From Nocardia mikamii NBRC 108933 (lineage in GTDB: Bacteria > Actinomycetota > Actinomycetes > Mycobacteriales > Mycobacteriaceae), in contig NZ_BDCM01000009.1 of assembly GCF_001613505.1 (NCBI RefSeq), positions 310,001 through 374,000 of the forward strand: a stretch of 64,000 nt of DNA, read 5' to 3'. Under the pieces are notes generated by a model. That model was not told the origin of the DNA. It did no database searches and saw only the letters and a list, made by a program, of their open reading frames with translations. Each line of letters starts with the position of its first letter. Positions within the stretch are counted from its first letter, which is position 1. Positions 21,717 to 30,205 of the stretch are shown here, one piece after another. Position numbers and translations under genes: made by a program.

Positions 21717-22937
21717 TCAGTCGGGTAGTTCGCGCTGCAGGGGAATGGTGGCGCAGACGCGCCAGCCGCCCTCGGGGCGTCGTCCCACCTCGAGGGTGCC
21801 GCCGAGGACCGCGATCCGCTCCCGCATCCCGACCAGCCCGAGGCCGCTGCCGGCGATGCCGTTGCGCAGTGCCGTGTCGTCCACGGCGGGCGCCTTCGCC
21901 GCCACGGTGGAACCGGTCGCGGGCGGTCCGGCATCGCCGCGGTCGAGGACCTCGACCAGCACATCCGCCTCACGCCGGCGCACCCGCACCCAGGCCTGCG
22001 GGTCGGGGCCGGCGTGGCGGAAGGTGTTGGTCAGCGATTCCTGCACGATGCGGTGCATACCGAGGCTCACCTCGGGCGCGACGTCGTCGAGTTCTCCGGT
22101 GAGTTCCAATTCCACGGCCAGCCCGGCGCTGCGCATCATCTCCACCACCTTCGCCAGTCCGGCGGTGCCGTGCTGCGGCAGCTGTTCCGGGGCGTGTTCG
22201 GTGCGCAGCAGTTCCACGGTCCGGCGCAGTTCGCGCAGCGCCTCCCGGCCGGTGGCGGCGATGGTGGCCAATGCCTGTTCGGCGATCTCCGGATCGCGGC
22301 GCAGCGCGTATTTCGCCCCGTCTGCCTGCACGATGATGACGCTGACCGCATGGGCGACCACGTCGTGGAGTTCCCGGGCGATGCGGGTGCGCTCGGTCGA
22401 GACAGCGTCGTGGGCGCTGCGCTCGCGGTCGTAGTCGGCGACGGCGAGCCGCGCCGCGACCTCGGCGTCATAGGCGTGGCGAGCGCCGAGGAATTCCGCG
22501 AGGGTCCAGCACAGCGCGTAGAACATGATCAGGAAGCCGACGACGATCGGCACCGACTGGTCGACCACGGCCAGCGAGAACGCCCCGTCCACGGCGAGGC
22601 CGACCAGATACAGCAGACCTTCGCGCCGGCCCACGTAGGCGACGAGGGTGTAGAGCGCGACGCCGACCGCCAGCAGTGCCGGCGGCTGCAGATCCTCGTG
22701 CAGGACGACGCTCACCGCGCTGGTCGTGATCGACAACACCAGCAGGGCGGCCGCGCTGGCCCGCGGATAGCTGCGCCGCCAGATTACCGGCACCGGAACG
22801 AGCAGCCCGAGGATCAGGTAGACGATCGCGTGATCCTTGCCGCCGAGCGTGAGCAGATCGAACAGCAGCAGTGCGGCCGCGAGGATGGAATCGGCGACCA
22901 TGGGTTTGCCACGGAGCCACAGACTGAATCGGCGCAC
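21717..22937 (-). CDS. Membrane sensor histidine kinase (HisKA_3 type)
   Basis: A 406-residue sensor kinase. About five transmembrane helices fill residues 14-150 with very short loops, so it probably senses something in or at the membrane. The dimerisation domain has the phosphorylated His191 in RIARELHDVVAHAVSVI. The ATPase domain shows the N-box (IVQESLTNTFRHAG, about 296-309) and a G-box (GSGLGLVGMRERIAVLGGTL). This architecture matches DesK/LiaS-type kinases of actinobacteria. It starts with GTG at 22937, 81 bp from the divergent TSUP gene, and is followed by its response regulator. The signal cannot be predicted. Confidence 0.93.
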   Translation of the reverse strand: MRRFSLWLRGKPMVADSILAAALLLFDLLTLGGKDHAIVYLILGLLVPVPVIWRRSYPRASAAALLVLSITTSAVSVVLHEDLQPPALLAVGVALYTLVAYVGRREGLLYLVGLAVDGAFSLAVVDQSVPIVVGFLIMFYALCWTLAEFLGARHAYDAEVAARLAVADYDRERSAHDAVSTERTRIARELHDVVAHAVSVIIVQADGAKYALRRDPEIAEQALATIAATGREALRELRRTVELLRTEHAPEQLPQHGTAGLAKVVEMMRSAGLAVELELTGELDDVAPEVSLGMHRIVQESLTNTFRHAGPDPQAWVRVRRREADVLVEVLDRGDAGPPATGSTVAAKAPAVDDTALRNGIAGSGLGLVGMRERIAVLGGTLEVGRRPEGGWRVCATIPLQRELPD

Positions 22938-23018
22938 CCGCTCAGCCTAGGTGGCCGCCGCCGCGGCATCGTGCGCCACGATTTGCCGCACGTCGCGAAC
23001 TCTGATTGGGTCGCCGGC

Positions 23019-23786
23019 GTGGATGTGGCTGATTGGGCGGTGCTGCTGCCCGCGGCCACGGTCGCGGGCTGGGTGGATGCCGTGGTGGGCGGCGGCGGAT
23101 TGATCATCCTGCCGACTCTGCTGCTGGTGGCGCCGACGCTTGCCCCGCAGACTGCCCTGGGTACGAACAAGATCGCCGCATTCGCCGGGACCAGCGCCGC
23201 CGCACTGACTTTCGCGCGCCGGGTGCCGATGAACCGGCCGCTGATGGTGTCGGGTGCGGCGATCGCGGCGTGCGCGGCGGCCGCCGGTTCGGCCGCGGTG
23301 GCGCTGATCGACCGGCGCTATTTCATCCCGATCGTGATGGCGGTGCTGATCGGTGTCGCGATCGTGGTGGCGACACGGCCCTCGATCGGGGTGACGATGG
23401 CGACCCACCCGCCGACCCGGCGTCGCACGATCCTGGTGGTGGGTCTGGCGGCCGGACTGATCGGCGGGTACGACGGGCTGGTCGGCCCCGGTACCGGCAC
23501 CTTCCTCATCATCTCGTTCGCCACTCTGCTGGGCACCGAGTTCGTGCGCGCCGCGGCCATGGCGAAGGTGATCAATTGCGGGTCGAATCTCGGCGCGCTG
23601 ATTCTGCTCGCCGCCACCGGGCACATCATCTGGTCGGTGGGCCTCGGCATGGCGGTGGCGAATATCGCGGGGTCCGTGGTGGGTTCGCGGATGGCGCTCG
23701 CGCGCGGTGCCGGGTTCGTGCGCGCGGTGCTGCTGATCGTGGTGACCGCGATGGTCATACGCCTGGGCTGGCAGCAGTTCGGCTGA
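23019..23786 (+). CDS. TSUP/TauE-SafE family membrane permease
   Basis: A 255-residue polytopic protein of the TSUP (sulfite/sulfoacetate exporter TauE/SafE) family. Seven or eight hydrophobic segments are seen, with two repeats of the family motif: GWVDAVVGGGGLIILPTLL with ALGTNKIAAFAGTSAAA in the first half, and GLIGGYDGLVGPGTGTFLII with AKVINCGSNLGALI in the second. The GTG at 23019 is chosen by homology; another GTG at 23025 is possible and no clear ribosome-binding site favours either. Members export small organosulfur anions such as sulfite or sulfoacetate, but the substrate here is unknown. It stands divergent from the two-component system and converges on the TetR gene. Confidence 0.85.
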   Translation: MDVADWAVLLPAATVAGWVDAVVGGGGLIILPTLLLVAPTLAPQTALGTNKIAAFAGTSAAALTFARRVPMNRPLMVSGAAIAACAAAAGSAAVALIDRRYFIPIVMAVLIGVAIVVATRPSIGVTMATHPPTRRRTILVVGLAAGLIGGYDGLVGPGTGTFLIISFATLLGTEFVRAAAMAKVINCGSNLGALILLAATGHIIWSVGLGMAVANIAGSVVGSRMALARGAGFVRAVLLIVVTAMVIRLGWQQFG

Positions 23787-23793
23787 GCGGCGC

Positions 23794-24447
23794 TCAGCAG
23801 CGCGCCTCCGCGGTCAGATGCCGCCCGGCCGAGAGCCAGGGCGCGAGCACCCGCGACGTGGTCTCGCGAATGGTGCGATGCAGTCGCTCCCCGTCCTCGA
23901 TCGCGTGGCGGCCGGAGAACAGCACGGTCAGCGCTCCCGACACCGCGCCGACGACGGCGCCGACCAGCGCGGCCGCGCCGACCTCGTCCAACTCGTCGGG
24001 GAACGCGTCGCGCAGCCGCCGCGCGATCTCCTGCTGCGCGGCCAGCTGGGCGTGTGCGGCCCGGCCGCTCACGGCGGGAACGGTACGCGAGACCTGGGCG
24101 CGCAACACCGCGATCCGGGCCGCGAGATCGTCGCCGAGGTGGTCACCGGGGTTGTCGCCGGCGGCGCGCAGCGCGCGCAGCAGCACCTCGACGGGCCGTT
24201 CGTCACTGCGGCGGCTCGCGATCGCGGCCACCGCCGCGGTCACGCGTTCGTCGGGTTCGGGGAAGAGCAGTTCCTCTTTGCTCTCGAAGTAGTTGAAGAA
24301 TGTCCTGGTCCCCACCTCGGCGGTCGCGGCGATATCGGCGACGGTGGTCGCCTCGTAGCCGCGGGATTCGAACAGGTCGGCGGCAGCCTCGAGGAGGGAG
24401 CGGCGGGTGCGTTCCCGCTTGCGGTCACGGAGTGCGGATGGCGGCAC
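23794..24447 (-). CDS. TetR-family regulator, probable repressor of tldD/tldE
   Basis: A 217-residue TetR-type regulator. The N-terminal helix-turn-helix domain is RRSLLEAAADLFESRGYEAT followed by TVADIAATAEVGTRTFFNYF, with the typical FESKEELLFP end. The ligand-binding part is all-helical and acidic. I take the GTG at 24447 (VPPSALRDRKRERTRRS), just before the DNA-binding domain; an ATG at 24525 would run into the operator described next. The gene is divergent from tldD with about 200 bp between, and a near-perfect palindrome lies there. The likely role is repression of tldD/tldE and of itself; the effector is unknown. Confidence 0.88.
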   Translation of the reverse strand: MPPSALRDRKRERTRRSLLEAAADLFESRGYEATTVADIAATAEVGTRTFFNYFESKEELLFPEPDERVTAAVAAIASRRSDERPVEVLLRALRAAGDNPGDHLGDDLAARIAVLRAQVSRTVPAVSGRAAHAQLAAQQEIARRLRDAFPDELDEVGAAALVGAVVGAVSGALTVLFSGRHAIEDGERLHRTIRETTSRVLAPWLSAGRHLTAEARC

Positions 24448-24533
24448 GCGGGCAGACAGTACGCCATCGGTGCCGCAACCCGCGGCAGGCTGCGCGTTTC
24501 GCGCGCGTTTCAGTCCGTGCCACACCGCATTTC

Positions 24534-24564
24534 GTGCATGTTTGCATCATCTGCAAACTTGCAC
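24534..24564. promoter_or_regulatory. 31-bp palindromic operator between tetR and tldD
   Basis: Arms GTGCATGTTTGCA (24534-24546) and TGCAAACTTGCAC (24552-24564) flank a TCATC spacer; 12 of 13 positions pair. The core GTTTGCA-N5-TGCAAAC is perfect. It lies 87 bp ahead of the TetR start and 90 bp ahead of the tldD start, as expected for a shared TetR operator. Confidence 0.7.
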
Positions 24565-24653
24565 GGCGTGTCGCGTTGGCGGCCGGGGGGTTTCGCCGCA
24601 GCCGTCGGCGAATCTGTTGGCCCCGTCGGCGGTCAGCAATTAGCGTAGGCCGG

Positions 24654-26177
24654 GTGAGCATCGCATCCGCGACCGTGGACGAACAGTTCCGCGCGCTACC
24701 GCTGGCCGCCCTGACCGACGCGGCGCTGACAGCGGCGCGCGCGGCCGGCGCCGAACACGCCGATCTGCGGGTGCACCGGCTGGTGACGCAATCGATCCGG
24801 TTGCGCGACGGCCGGGTCGAGTCCGTCGACAACGCCGTCGACCTGGGCTTCGCGGTCCGGGTCGTCGTCGACGGCACCTGGGGATTCGCCTCACACTGCG
24901 AGCTGACATCCGCGACCGCCGTGGCGGTGGCCCAGCGCGCGGTCACGGTCGCGGCCACCGTGCGGGCGCTCAACCGCGAGCGGGTCGAACTCGCCGACGA
25001 ACCGGTCTACCGCGACGCCACCTGGGTCTCCCCCTACGACGTGGACCCGTTCACCGTGCCGTCGCCGGAGAAAGTCGCGCTGCTGCAGGACTATTCGCAG
25101 CGCCTGTCCTCGGCCGCGGGCATCGATCACGTGACGGCCTCGGTGCTGCAGGTCAAGGAGCAGACCTACTACGCCGACACCGCGGGTTCCACGATCACGC
25201 AGCAGCGGGTGCGATTGCATCCGCAACTCGAGGCGATCACCGTCGACGCCGCGACGGGAGGTTTCGAGACGATGCGCACTCTCGCCGCGCCGGCCGGGCG
25301 CGGCTGGGAGTACGTCACCGGCGCCGACGGAGTCTGGGACTGGGACGACGAATTGGCCCGGATGCCGCAGTGGCTGGCCGAGAAGGTCGCCGCGCCCTCG
25401 GTGACGCCGGGTCCCACCGACCTGGTGATCGATCCGACCAATCTGTGGCTGACGATTCACGAATCCATCGGTCACGCCACAGAATACGATCGCGCGATCG
25501 GCTACGAGTCGGCCTACGCCGGCACCTCCTTCGCCACCCCCGACAAGCTCGGGACGCTGCGCTACGGCACCCCGATCATGCACGTCACCGGCGACCGGAC
25601 CCAGGAGCACGGCCTGGCGACGGTCGGCTACGACGACGAGGGTGTGGCCGGGCAGCGCTGGGATCTGGTGCGTGACGGCACCCTGGTCGGTTATCAGCTC
25701 GACCGGGTCTTCGCGCCTCGCCTCGGGGTGCCCCGGTCCAATGGCTGCTCCTACGCCGATTCCGCCCACCACGTGCCCATTCAGCGCATGGCCAACGTGT
25801 CACTGCAGCCCGATCCGCAGACCGATACCAGCACCGCCGAGCTGATCTCGCGCGTCGAGGACGGCATCTACGTCGTGGGCGACCGGTCCTGGTCGATCGA
25901 CATGCAGCGCTACAACTTCCAGTTCACCGGGCAGCGCTTCTTCCGGATTCGTCACGGGGAGTTGGCCGGTCAGTTGCGCGATGTCGCCTACCAGGCCACC
26001 ACCACCGACTTCTGGGGTGCGATGGAAGCCGTGGGCGGCCCGTCGACCTGGGTCCTGGGCGGGGCGTTCAACTGCGGTAAGGCTCAGCCCGGCCAGGTGG
26101 CGGCGGTATCGCACGGGTGCCCGTCGGTGCTGGTGCGTGGGGTGAACATCCTCAACACCCGCCAGGAGGCGGGGTGA
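24654..26177 (+). CDS. tldD: TldD family metallopeptidase subunit
   Basis: TldD is the catalytic half of the TldD/TldE heterodimeric peptidase, which threads unfolded peptides and in enterobacteria matures microcin B17 and degrades CcdA. The 507-residue product carries the zinc motif HExxxH as HESIGH near residue 268, followed by ATEYDRAIGYESAYAG, and the C-terminal metal-ligand Cys in SHGCPSVLVRG. The N-terminal domain (ADLRVHRLVTQSIRLRDGRV) is typical. GTG 24654 is the first start after the operator. The original gene junction was TGA of tldD overlapping a GTG; here a 71-bp duplication separates the two genes. It is co-transcribed with tldE and probably repressed by the divergent TetR. Confidence 0.93.
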   Translation: MSIASATVDEQFRALPLAALTDAALTAARAAGAEHADLRVHRLVTQSIRLRDGRVESVDNAVDLGFAVRVVVDGTWGFASHCELTSATAVAVAQRAVTVAATVRALNRERVELADEPVYRDATWVSPYDVDPFTVPSPEKVALLQDYSQRLSSAAGIDHVTASVLQVKEQTYYADTAGSTITQQRVRLHPQLEAITVDAATGGFETMRTLAAPAGRGWEYVTGADGVWDWDDELARMPQWLAEKVAAPSVTPGPTDLVIDPTNLWLTIHESIGHATEYDRAIGYESAYAGTSFATPDKLGTLRYGTPIMHVTGDRTQEHGLATVGYDDEGVAGQRWDLVRDGTLVGYQLDRVFAPRLGVPRSNGCSYADSAHHVPIQRMANVSLQPDPQTDTSTAELISRVEDGIYVVGDRSWSIDMQRYNFQFTGQRFFRIRHGELAGQLRDVAYQATTTDFWGAMEAVGGPSTWVLGGAFNCGKAQPGQVAAVSHGCPSVLVRGVNILNTRQEAG

Positions 26178-26319
26178 GTCACACTCGCGCAGCCACTCAC
26201 CACGCCGACCGGGTGCGGGTGTCCCGCAAGACACTGGAGGCGGGGTGAGTCACACTCGCGCAGCCACTCACCACGCCGACCGGGTGCGGGTGTCCCGCAA
26301 GATACTGGAGGCGGGGTGA
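26165..26319. repeat. 71-bp tandem duplication at the tldD/tldE junction
   Basis: Two 71-bp units (26165-26235 and 26236-26306) differ at a single base (GACACT versus GATACT) and are followed by a 13-bp partial copy that contains the real tldE ribosome-binding site and start. Each unit begins GGAGGCGGGGTGA, so the ribosome-binding site, the GTG start and the tldD stop are all repeated. 71 is not a multiple of three, so the copies cannot extend either protein. They leave decoy initiation sites ahead of tldE. Confidence 0.95.
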
Positions 26320-27755
26320 ACGGCGACGGTTCGGATTTCGCAGACAACACGGGAGGCCGGTCGGTGACGATGATGCACGGCGCGGAGGTCGTGGAGCGGG
26401 CGCTGGCCGTCGCACGCGCGGACGAGACGATCATCATCGTCACCGACGCGTCGGAGGCCTCGCTGCGCTGGGCCGGCAATTCCATGACCACCAACGGGTC
26501 GTCGGTATCACGCTCCTGGGCGGTGGTGTCGATCCTGCGCGAGGGCCCCCGCTCGGCGCGGGTGGGCAGTGTCGGTTCCACGAGCGTGGATCCCGCCGAG
26601 ATCGAGGCGGTGGTGCGCAGTGCGGAAGAGGCGGCTCGCACCGCCGAGCCCGCCGCCGACGCGATGCCACTGCTGGACCCGGAAAACGCGGGAGCGCAAC
26701 CGGATTCGGAGTGGTCGGGCCCGGTGCGCGAAACCGGTATCGAGGTGTTCACCGGACTCGCCGGTGAGCTCGCCGTCGGATTCGCCGGCACCGACCGGCT
26801 CTACGGTTTCGCCCACCATCAGCTGCACACCACTTGGCTGGGCACATCCACCGGCATCCGCCGCCGGTGGACCGAGCCCACCGGATCCATCGAGATCAAC
26901 GGCAAACGCGGCGACAACGACCCGGCCAGCGCCTGGGTGGGCGCGCCGACGGCCGATTTCACCGATATCGGCGTCACCGCGCTGCTGGCCGAGTTGAGCC
27001 GGCGCCTGGACTGGTGTGCCCGCCGGGTCGAACTGCCGGCCGGACGCTACCCCACCCTGCTGCCGCCTTCGGCGGTCGCGGATCTGCTCATTCCGATGCT
27101 GTGGTCGATGGACGGACGCGGCGCCCACGAGGGGCACACCGCATTCGCCCGGGCCGGCGGCACCCGTGTCGGCGAGCGCCTCACCGACCTGCCGCTGACG
27201 TTGTACTCGGACCCGGCTGCCGCCGGATTGGAATACCGTCCGTTCGTCGCGACCGCGGCCTCGTCGGAGACCTCCTCGATCTTCGACAACGGTCTGGCGG
27301 CCGGTCGCGTCGACTGGCTGCGCGGGGGAGTGATCGAGTCGTTGATCTATCCGCGCGCCGTGGCCGCGCAGTACGACGCTCCCGTCACGGTGGCCGGTGA
27401 GAATCTGCTGCTGACCGGCGGGGCGGATCGCACGCTCGAGCAGATGATCGCCAGCACCGAGCGCGGCCTGCTGCTGACCTGTCTGTGGTACATCCGCGAG
27501 GTCGATCCGGCCTCGCTGCTGCAGACCGGCCTGACCCGCGACGGGGTGTATCTGGTGGAGGACGGGGCGGTCACCGCCGCGGTCAACAACTTCCGCTTCA
27601 ACGAGAGCCCGCTGGATCTGTTGCGCCGCGCCACCGAGGTCGGCGCCACCGAGATCACGCTGCCCCGCGAATGGAAGGACTGGTTCACCCGTACGGCCAT
27701 GCCGCCGATGCGGATCCCCGACTTCCACATGTCCTCGGTCAGCCAGGCGACCTGA
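26316..27755 (+). CDS. tldE: TldE/PmbA family protein, partner of TldD
   Basis: A 479-residue TldD/PmbA-superfamily subunit without the HExxxH zinc motif, which is the distinction between TldE and TldD. Family stretches include [20 protein letters not shown] at the N-terminus, [20 protein letters not shown], and the C-terminal region [20 protein letters not shown] with [23 protein letters not shown] 26316 follows GGAGG at 26307-26311. It forms the heterodimer with TldD, where TldE closes the substrate channel. Expression level may depend on the duplicated initiation regions upstream. It converges with the Ddn-like gene. Confidence 0.9.
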   Translation: MNGDGSDFADNTGGRSVTMMHGAEVVERALAVARADETIIIVTDASEASLRWAGNSMTTNGSSVSRSWAVVSILREGPRSARVGSVGSTSVDPAEIEAVVRSAEEAARTAEPAADAMPLLDPENAGAQPDSEWSGPVRETGIEVFTGLAGELAVGFAGTDRLYGFAHHQLHTTWLGTSTGIRRRWTEPTGSIEINGKRGDNDPASAWVGAPTADFTDIGVTALLAELSRRLDWCARRVELPAGRYPTLLPPSAVADLLIPMLWSMDGRGAHEGHTAFARAGGTRVGERLTDLPLTLYSDPAAAGLEYRPFVATAASSETSSIFDNGLAAGRVDWLRGGVIESLIYPRAVAAQYDAPVTVAGENLLLTGGADRTLEQMIASTERGLLLTCLWYIREVDPASLLQTGLTRDGVYLVEDGAVTAAVNNFRFNESPLDLLRRATEVGATEITLPREWKDWFTRTAMPPMRIPDFHMSSVSQAT

Positions 27756-27771
27756 GCGCGGTGACGCGCAT

Positions 27772-28278
27772 TCAGCGCATCGATCGCGGCCGCAGCCGCA
27801 CGACCACCGTGCCGCGACCGAGGGCGGCGCGCAGCTGTTCCCGGTCGACGTTGCCGTCCGCATCGAGGCTGATACCGGCGAAGCGGCCGTGCGTGGGGTT
27901 CTGGGTGAGGATGATGCGGTAGGGCTCGGCGATCTCGTGTTCGCCGGAGATCACCTCCCAGTCCGCGAGCCGCTCCCGGCCGCGCCAGGTGATCCGCACC
28001 GGTTCGCCCGGCCGCAGGTTGCGCCGCCAGCCCGCCGCGGTACCGACCAGCAGTGCGCCGTCGGATTCGGCGTAGCCGACCGGATTCGCGTAGACGCGGC
28101 CGGTTTTGCGCCCGACCACGGTGACGATCATCAATTTCGCGCTGAGCAGGCGATGCAGCGGCGACCGCAACAGTGCGCGCAGGGCGGCGTCGACCGCCGT
28201 CTGCATGCGCAATCGGCCGCGTCCCGCCGATTCGGCAGCCGAGGTGCCGGCTGAGGAGGGTGTGCTGGGAGTGGACAT
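27772..28278 (-). CDS. Deazaflavin (F420)-dependent nitroreductase-family protein
   Basis: A 168-residue member of the Ddn-like deazaflavin-dependent nitroreductase family, a split-barrel fold that uses F420H2 to reduce quinones or nitro compounds. Family features are [20 protein letters not shown] (beta hairpin with the GRKTG phosphate-contact motif), [25 protein letters not shown], and [20 protein letters not shown]. The ATG at 28278 is preceded by GGAGC; a longer reading upstream would run through the operator. It is divergent from a TetR gene, with a palindrome between. This suggests inducible detoxification, though the physiological substrate is unknown. Confidence 0.88.
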   Translation of the reverse strand: MSTPSTPSSAGTSAAESAGRGRLRMQTAVDAALRALLRSPLHRLLSAKLMIVTVVGRKTGRVYANPVGYAESDGALLVGTAAGWRRNLRPGEPVRITWRGRERLADWEVISGEHEIAEPYRIILTQNPTHGRFAGISLDADGNVDREQLRAALGRGTVVVRLRPRSMR

Positions 28279-28295
28279 GTCGACAGCTCCGATCA

Positions 28296-28324
28296 GTATT
28301 TTCGAGTGCCTACTCAGAAAATAC
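28296..28324. promoter_or_regulatory. Palindromic operator between the Ddn-like gene and its tetR
   Basis: GTATTTTC (28296-28303) and GAAAATAC (28317-28324) are perfect reverse complements. Inner AGT and ACT triplets also match, around a short centre. The element lies between the divergent starts at 28278 and 28376, the usual place for a TetR operator. Confidence 0.65.
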
Positions 28325-28375
28325 GACGGGTTGGGGCATACTGCAAGGGCACGACCGATTCGGAAGGAAGACCCG

Positions 28376-29023
28376 GTGCCCCGCCAGCACGCCCAGAACA
28401 CCGAACCGCCCGCACGGACGCGCGGGCGACCGCGCAGCGGAGTGCGGGAGGCCGTCATCACCGCCGCCCAGGAGGTCCTCACGAGTTCCGGGGTCGCGCG
28501 GCTCACCACCAGGGAAGTCGCCACTCGCGCCGGCGTCGCCGAATCGAGCATCTTCTACCACTTCGGCGATCGCACCGGGCTGCTCCAGGCGGTGATCCAG
28601 CATCACCTGCGGCCGCTGAAGGATATGCTCGCCGATCCGTCTCATTCCATCGACGAGGCCGAATCCGCCGATCTGCGAGGCGATCTCGTGCGCCTGGTAA
28701 CCGTGCTGGAGGACTTTTTCCGCGCCGCGCTCCCCGTCATGGCGGCGATCGAATCCGATGCCGAATTGCGCGCGGTCTACTCCGAACGCAGCCGCGACTT
28801 CGATCTGGGCCCGCATCGCGCCCTGGACGTGGTGATCGGACATCTGTCGGCCCGCCACCACATCGTCGCCGAACCGCGCACCGCGGCACTGCTGGTCGTG
28901 GGCGCGGCACACCAGCGCGCACTTCAGTCGCGAATGAGCCCGCCGGAGGCGCGGGCCGCGCTCCCCTCGCCGGAGGCGATCGCCGACGCGACCCTCCCCC
29001 TGTTCCGCGCCGACAAGAACTGA
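28376..29023 (+). CDS. TetR-family regulator
   Basis: A 215-residue TetR regulator. The DNA-binding domain is REAVITAAQEVLTSSGVARL with TTREVATRAGVAESSIFYHF and DRTGLLQAVIQHHL. The C-terminal domain carries a long helix rich in Ala and Glu. The GTG at 28376 has a good ribosome-binding site (GGAAGGAAG at 28362-28370) and starts VPRQHAQNTE before the basic RTRGRPRSG arm. It most likely represses the divergent F420-linked reductase and itself through the palindrome at 28296-28324. The effector is unknown, perhaps the reductase's own substrate. Confidence 0.88.
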   Translation: MPRQHAQNTEPPARTRGRPRSGVREAVITAAQEVLTSSGVARLTTREVATRAGVAESSIFYHFGDRTGLLQAVIQHHLRPLKDMLADPSHSIDEAESADLRGDLVRLVTVLEDFFRAALPVMAAIESDAELRAVYSERSRDFDLGPHRALDVVIGHLSARHHIVAEPRTAALLVVGAAHQRALQSRMSPPEARAALPSPEAIADATLPLFRADKN

Positions 29024-29032
29024 CCGGGCCCC

Positions 29033-29296
29033 TCAGGCCGAGGCGCTCAACCGCGCGGACTGCCAGACCTCGGCCAACTCCTGCAGCGGAATTCCGAGCG
29101 CCCCCGAGAGTCCGACGACGGTCCCGAACGCCGGACTGGGCAGGCGGCCGGATTCGATCTTGCGCAGCGTCTCCGGCGAGATACCGGCGGCCCGGGCGAT
29201 CTCCGCGGGGTCCCGATCGCCCCGGACCGCACGCAGATACGCGCCCAAGCGGCGACCGGCCTCCACCTGGGCCGGGGTCAGCGGGAGTCGAACCAT
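29033..29296 (-). CDS. Small XRE-family regulator divergent from a methionine aminopeptidase
   Basis: An 87-residue protein that is almost all helix-turn-helix (HTH_3/XRE). It reads GRRLGAYLRAVRGDRDPAEI and ARAAGISPETLRKIESGRLP, then AFGTVVGLSGALGIPLQELAEVW. There is no extra ligand or dimerisation domain. The ATG at 29296 is the natural start. It is divergent from the map gene, and two palindromes sharing GGTAT-N4-ATACC lie in the 77-bp gap. Autoregulation and repression of map are the simplest reading. XRE-MetAP pairing recurs in actinobacteria as far as I recall, but its purpose is not established. Confidence 0.85.
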   Translation of the reverse strand: MVRLPLTPAQVEAGRRLGAYLRAVRGDRDPAEIARAAGISPETLRKIESGRLPSPAFGTVVGLSGALGIPLQELAEVWQSARLSASA

Positions 29297-29313
29297 GCCC
29301 CCAGCATAGAACT

Positions 29314-29356
29314 GGTATTCAAATACCGCTACGGTTACAGTCGGTATATAAATACC
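29314..29356. promoter_or_regulatory. Two GGTAT-N4-ATACC palindromes, probable XRE operators
   Basis: GGTATTCAAATACC at 29314-29327 and GGTATATAAATACC at 29343-29356 share 5-bp half-sites and 4-bp spacers, with centres 29 bp apart (close to three helical turns). The second contains the AT-rich TATATAAAT, which may be the -10 of map. Both sit between the divergent XRE and map starts. Confidence 0.75.
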
Positions 29357-29373
29357 GATGCCAGGGAGGTTTC

Positions 29374-30141
29374 GTGGTCGAACTGAAGACAGCCGCCGAG
29401 ATCGAGCGGATGGGCGTGGCCGGACGCTTCGTCGCCGAGGTACTCGCGCAGCTGCGGGAACGGGCCGAGGTCGGGGTCAATCTGCTCGACCTGGAAAAGC
29501 ATGTGCGAGAGCGCATCCGGGAACGAGGAGCGGTGTCGTGCTATTGGGACTACGCGCCCTCGTTCGGGCGCGGCCCGTTCCGCAACACCGTGTGCCTGTC
29601 GGTCAACGACGCGGTTCTGCACGGGCTGCCCTACGACTACCGCTTGCGCGACGGTGACGTGCTGACCATGGATCTGGCGGTCTCGGTCGACGGCTGGGTT
29701 GCCGACGCCGCGGTCAGCACCATCGTCGGCACCGCCGACCCCGAGGACGCCCGGCTGGTCGCGGCGACCGAGGAGGCCTTGGCGGCCGCGGTCGAGGTCG
29801 CCCGGCCGGGTGGGCGGCTCGGCGACATCTCCGCGGCCATCGCGGCGGTCGCGCGGCGGCACGGCTACCCCGTCAACACCGAATTCGGCGGCCACGGACT
29901 CGGCCGCACCATGCATGAGGATCCGCACGTCCCCAATGCGGGGCGCGCCGGGCGCGGCATGCGGCTCGTCCCCGGCCTCACCCTCGCGATCGAGCCCTGG
30001 TTCGCCCGCGGCACCGACCGCATCATCACCGATCCGGACGGGTGGACGATCCGCTCCGCCGACGGGTCGCGCACCGCGCATTCCGAACATACGGTCGCCA
30101 TCACCGACGCGGGCCCCCGAATCCTCACGCGCGCGGCATGA
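29374..30141 (+). CDS. map: Type I methionine aminopeptidase
   Basis: Removes N-terminal methionine from nascent proteins. The 255-residue product has the five metal ligands in order: two Asp in VLTMDLAVSVDGWVADAAVS, His in EFGGHGLGRTMHEDP, Glu in LAIEPWF, and Glu in AHSEHTVAI. It also has the substrate-pocket stretch PFRNTVCLSVNDAVLHGLP. GTG 29374 follows GGGAGG at 29364-29369 and gives VVELKTAAEIERM, the normal type I beginning without an N-terminal zinc-finger or SH3-binding extension. Actinobacteria usually have more than one map gene; the housekeeping one normally lies near the ribosomal/adk locus. This copy under XRE control is thus likely an accessory isozyme. Confidence 0.92.
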   Translation: MVELKTAAEIERMGVAGRFVAEVLAQLRERAEVGVNLLDLEKHVRERIRERGAVSCYWDYAPSFGRGPFRNTVCLSVNDAVLHGLPYDYRLRDGDVLTMDLAVSVDGWVADAAVSTIVGTADPEDARLVAATEEALAAAVEVARPGGRLGDISAAIAAVARRHGYPVNTEFGGHGLGRTMHEDPHVPNAGRAGRGMRLVPGLTLAIEPWFARGTDRIITDPDGWTIRSADGSRTAHSEHTVAITDAGPRILTRAA

Positions 30142-30205
30142 TTCACCCCACGGCTCGCAGCGATCGGGCAGCGTCGTTCGGACCCCGAGCGCGGAACGCC
30201 ACCTG

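Noticed and set aside
22014..23018. N-terminal extension of the TSUP permease through the histidine kinase region
   Set aside because: The extension is antisense to the kinase and lacks membrane segments or any family similarity. The protein homology begins near 23019.
28306..29373. Fusion of a long upstream frame to methionine aminopeptidase
   Set aside because: The upstream part runs out of phase through the TetR gene and across the XRE operators. The GTG at 29374 has its own ribosome-binding site and gives the family N-terminus.
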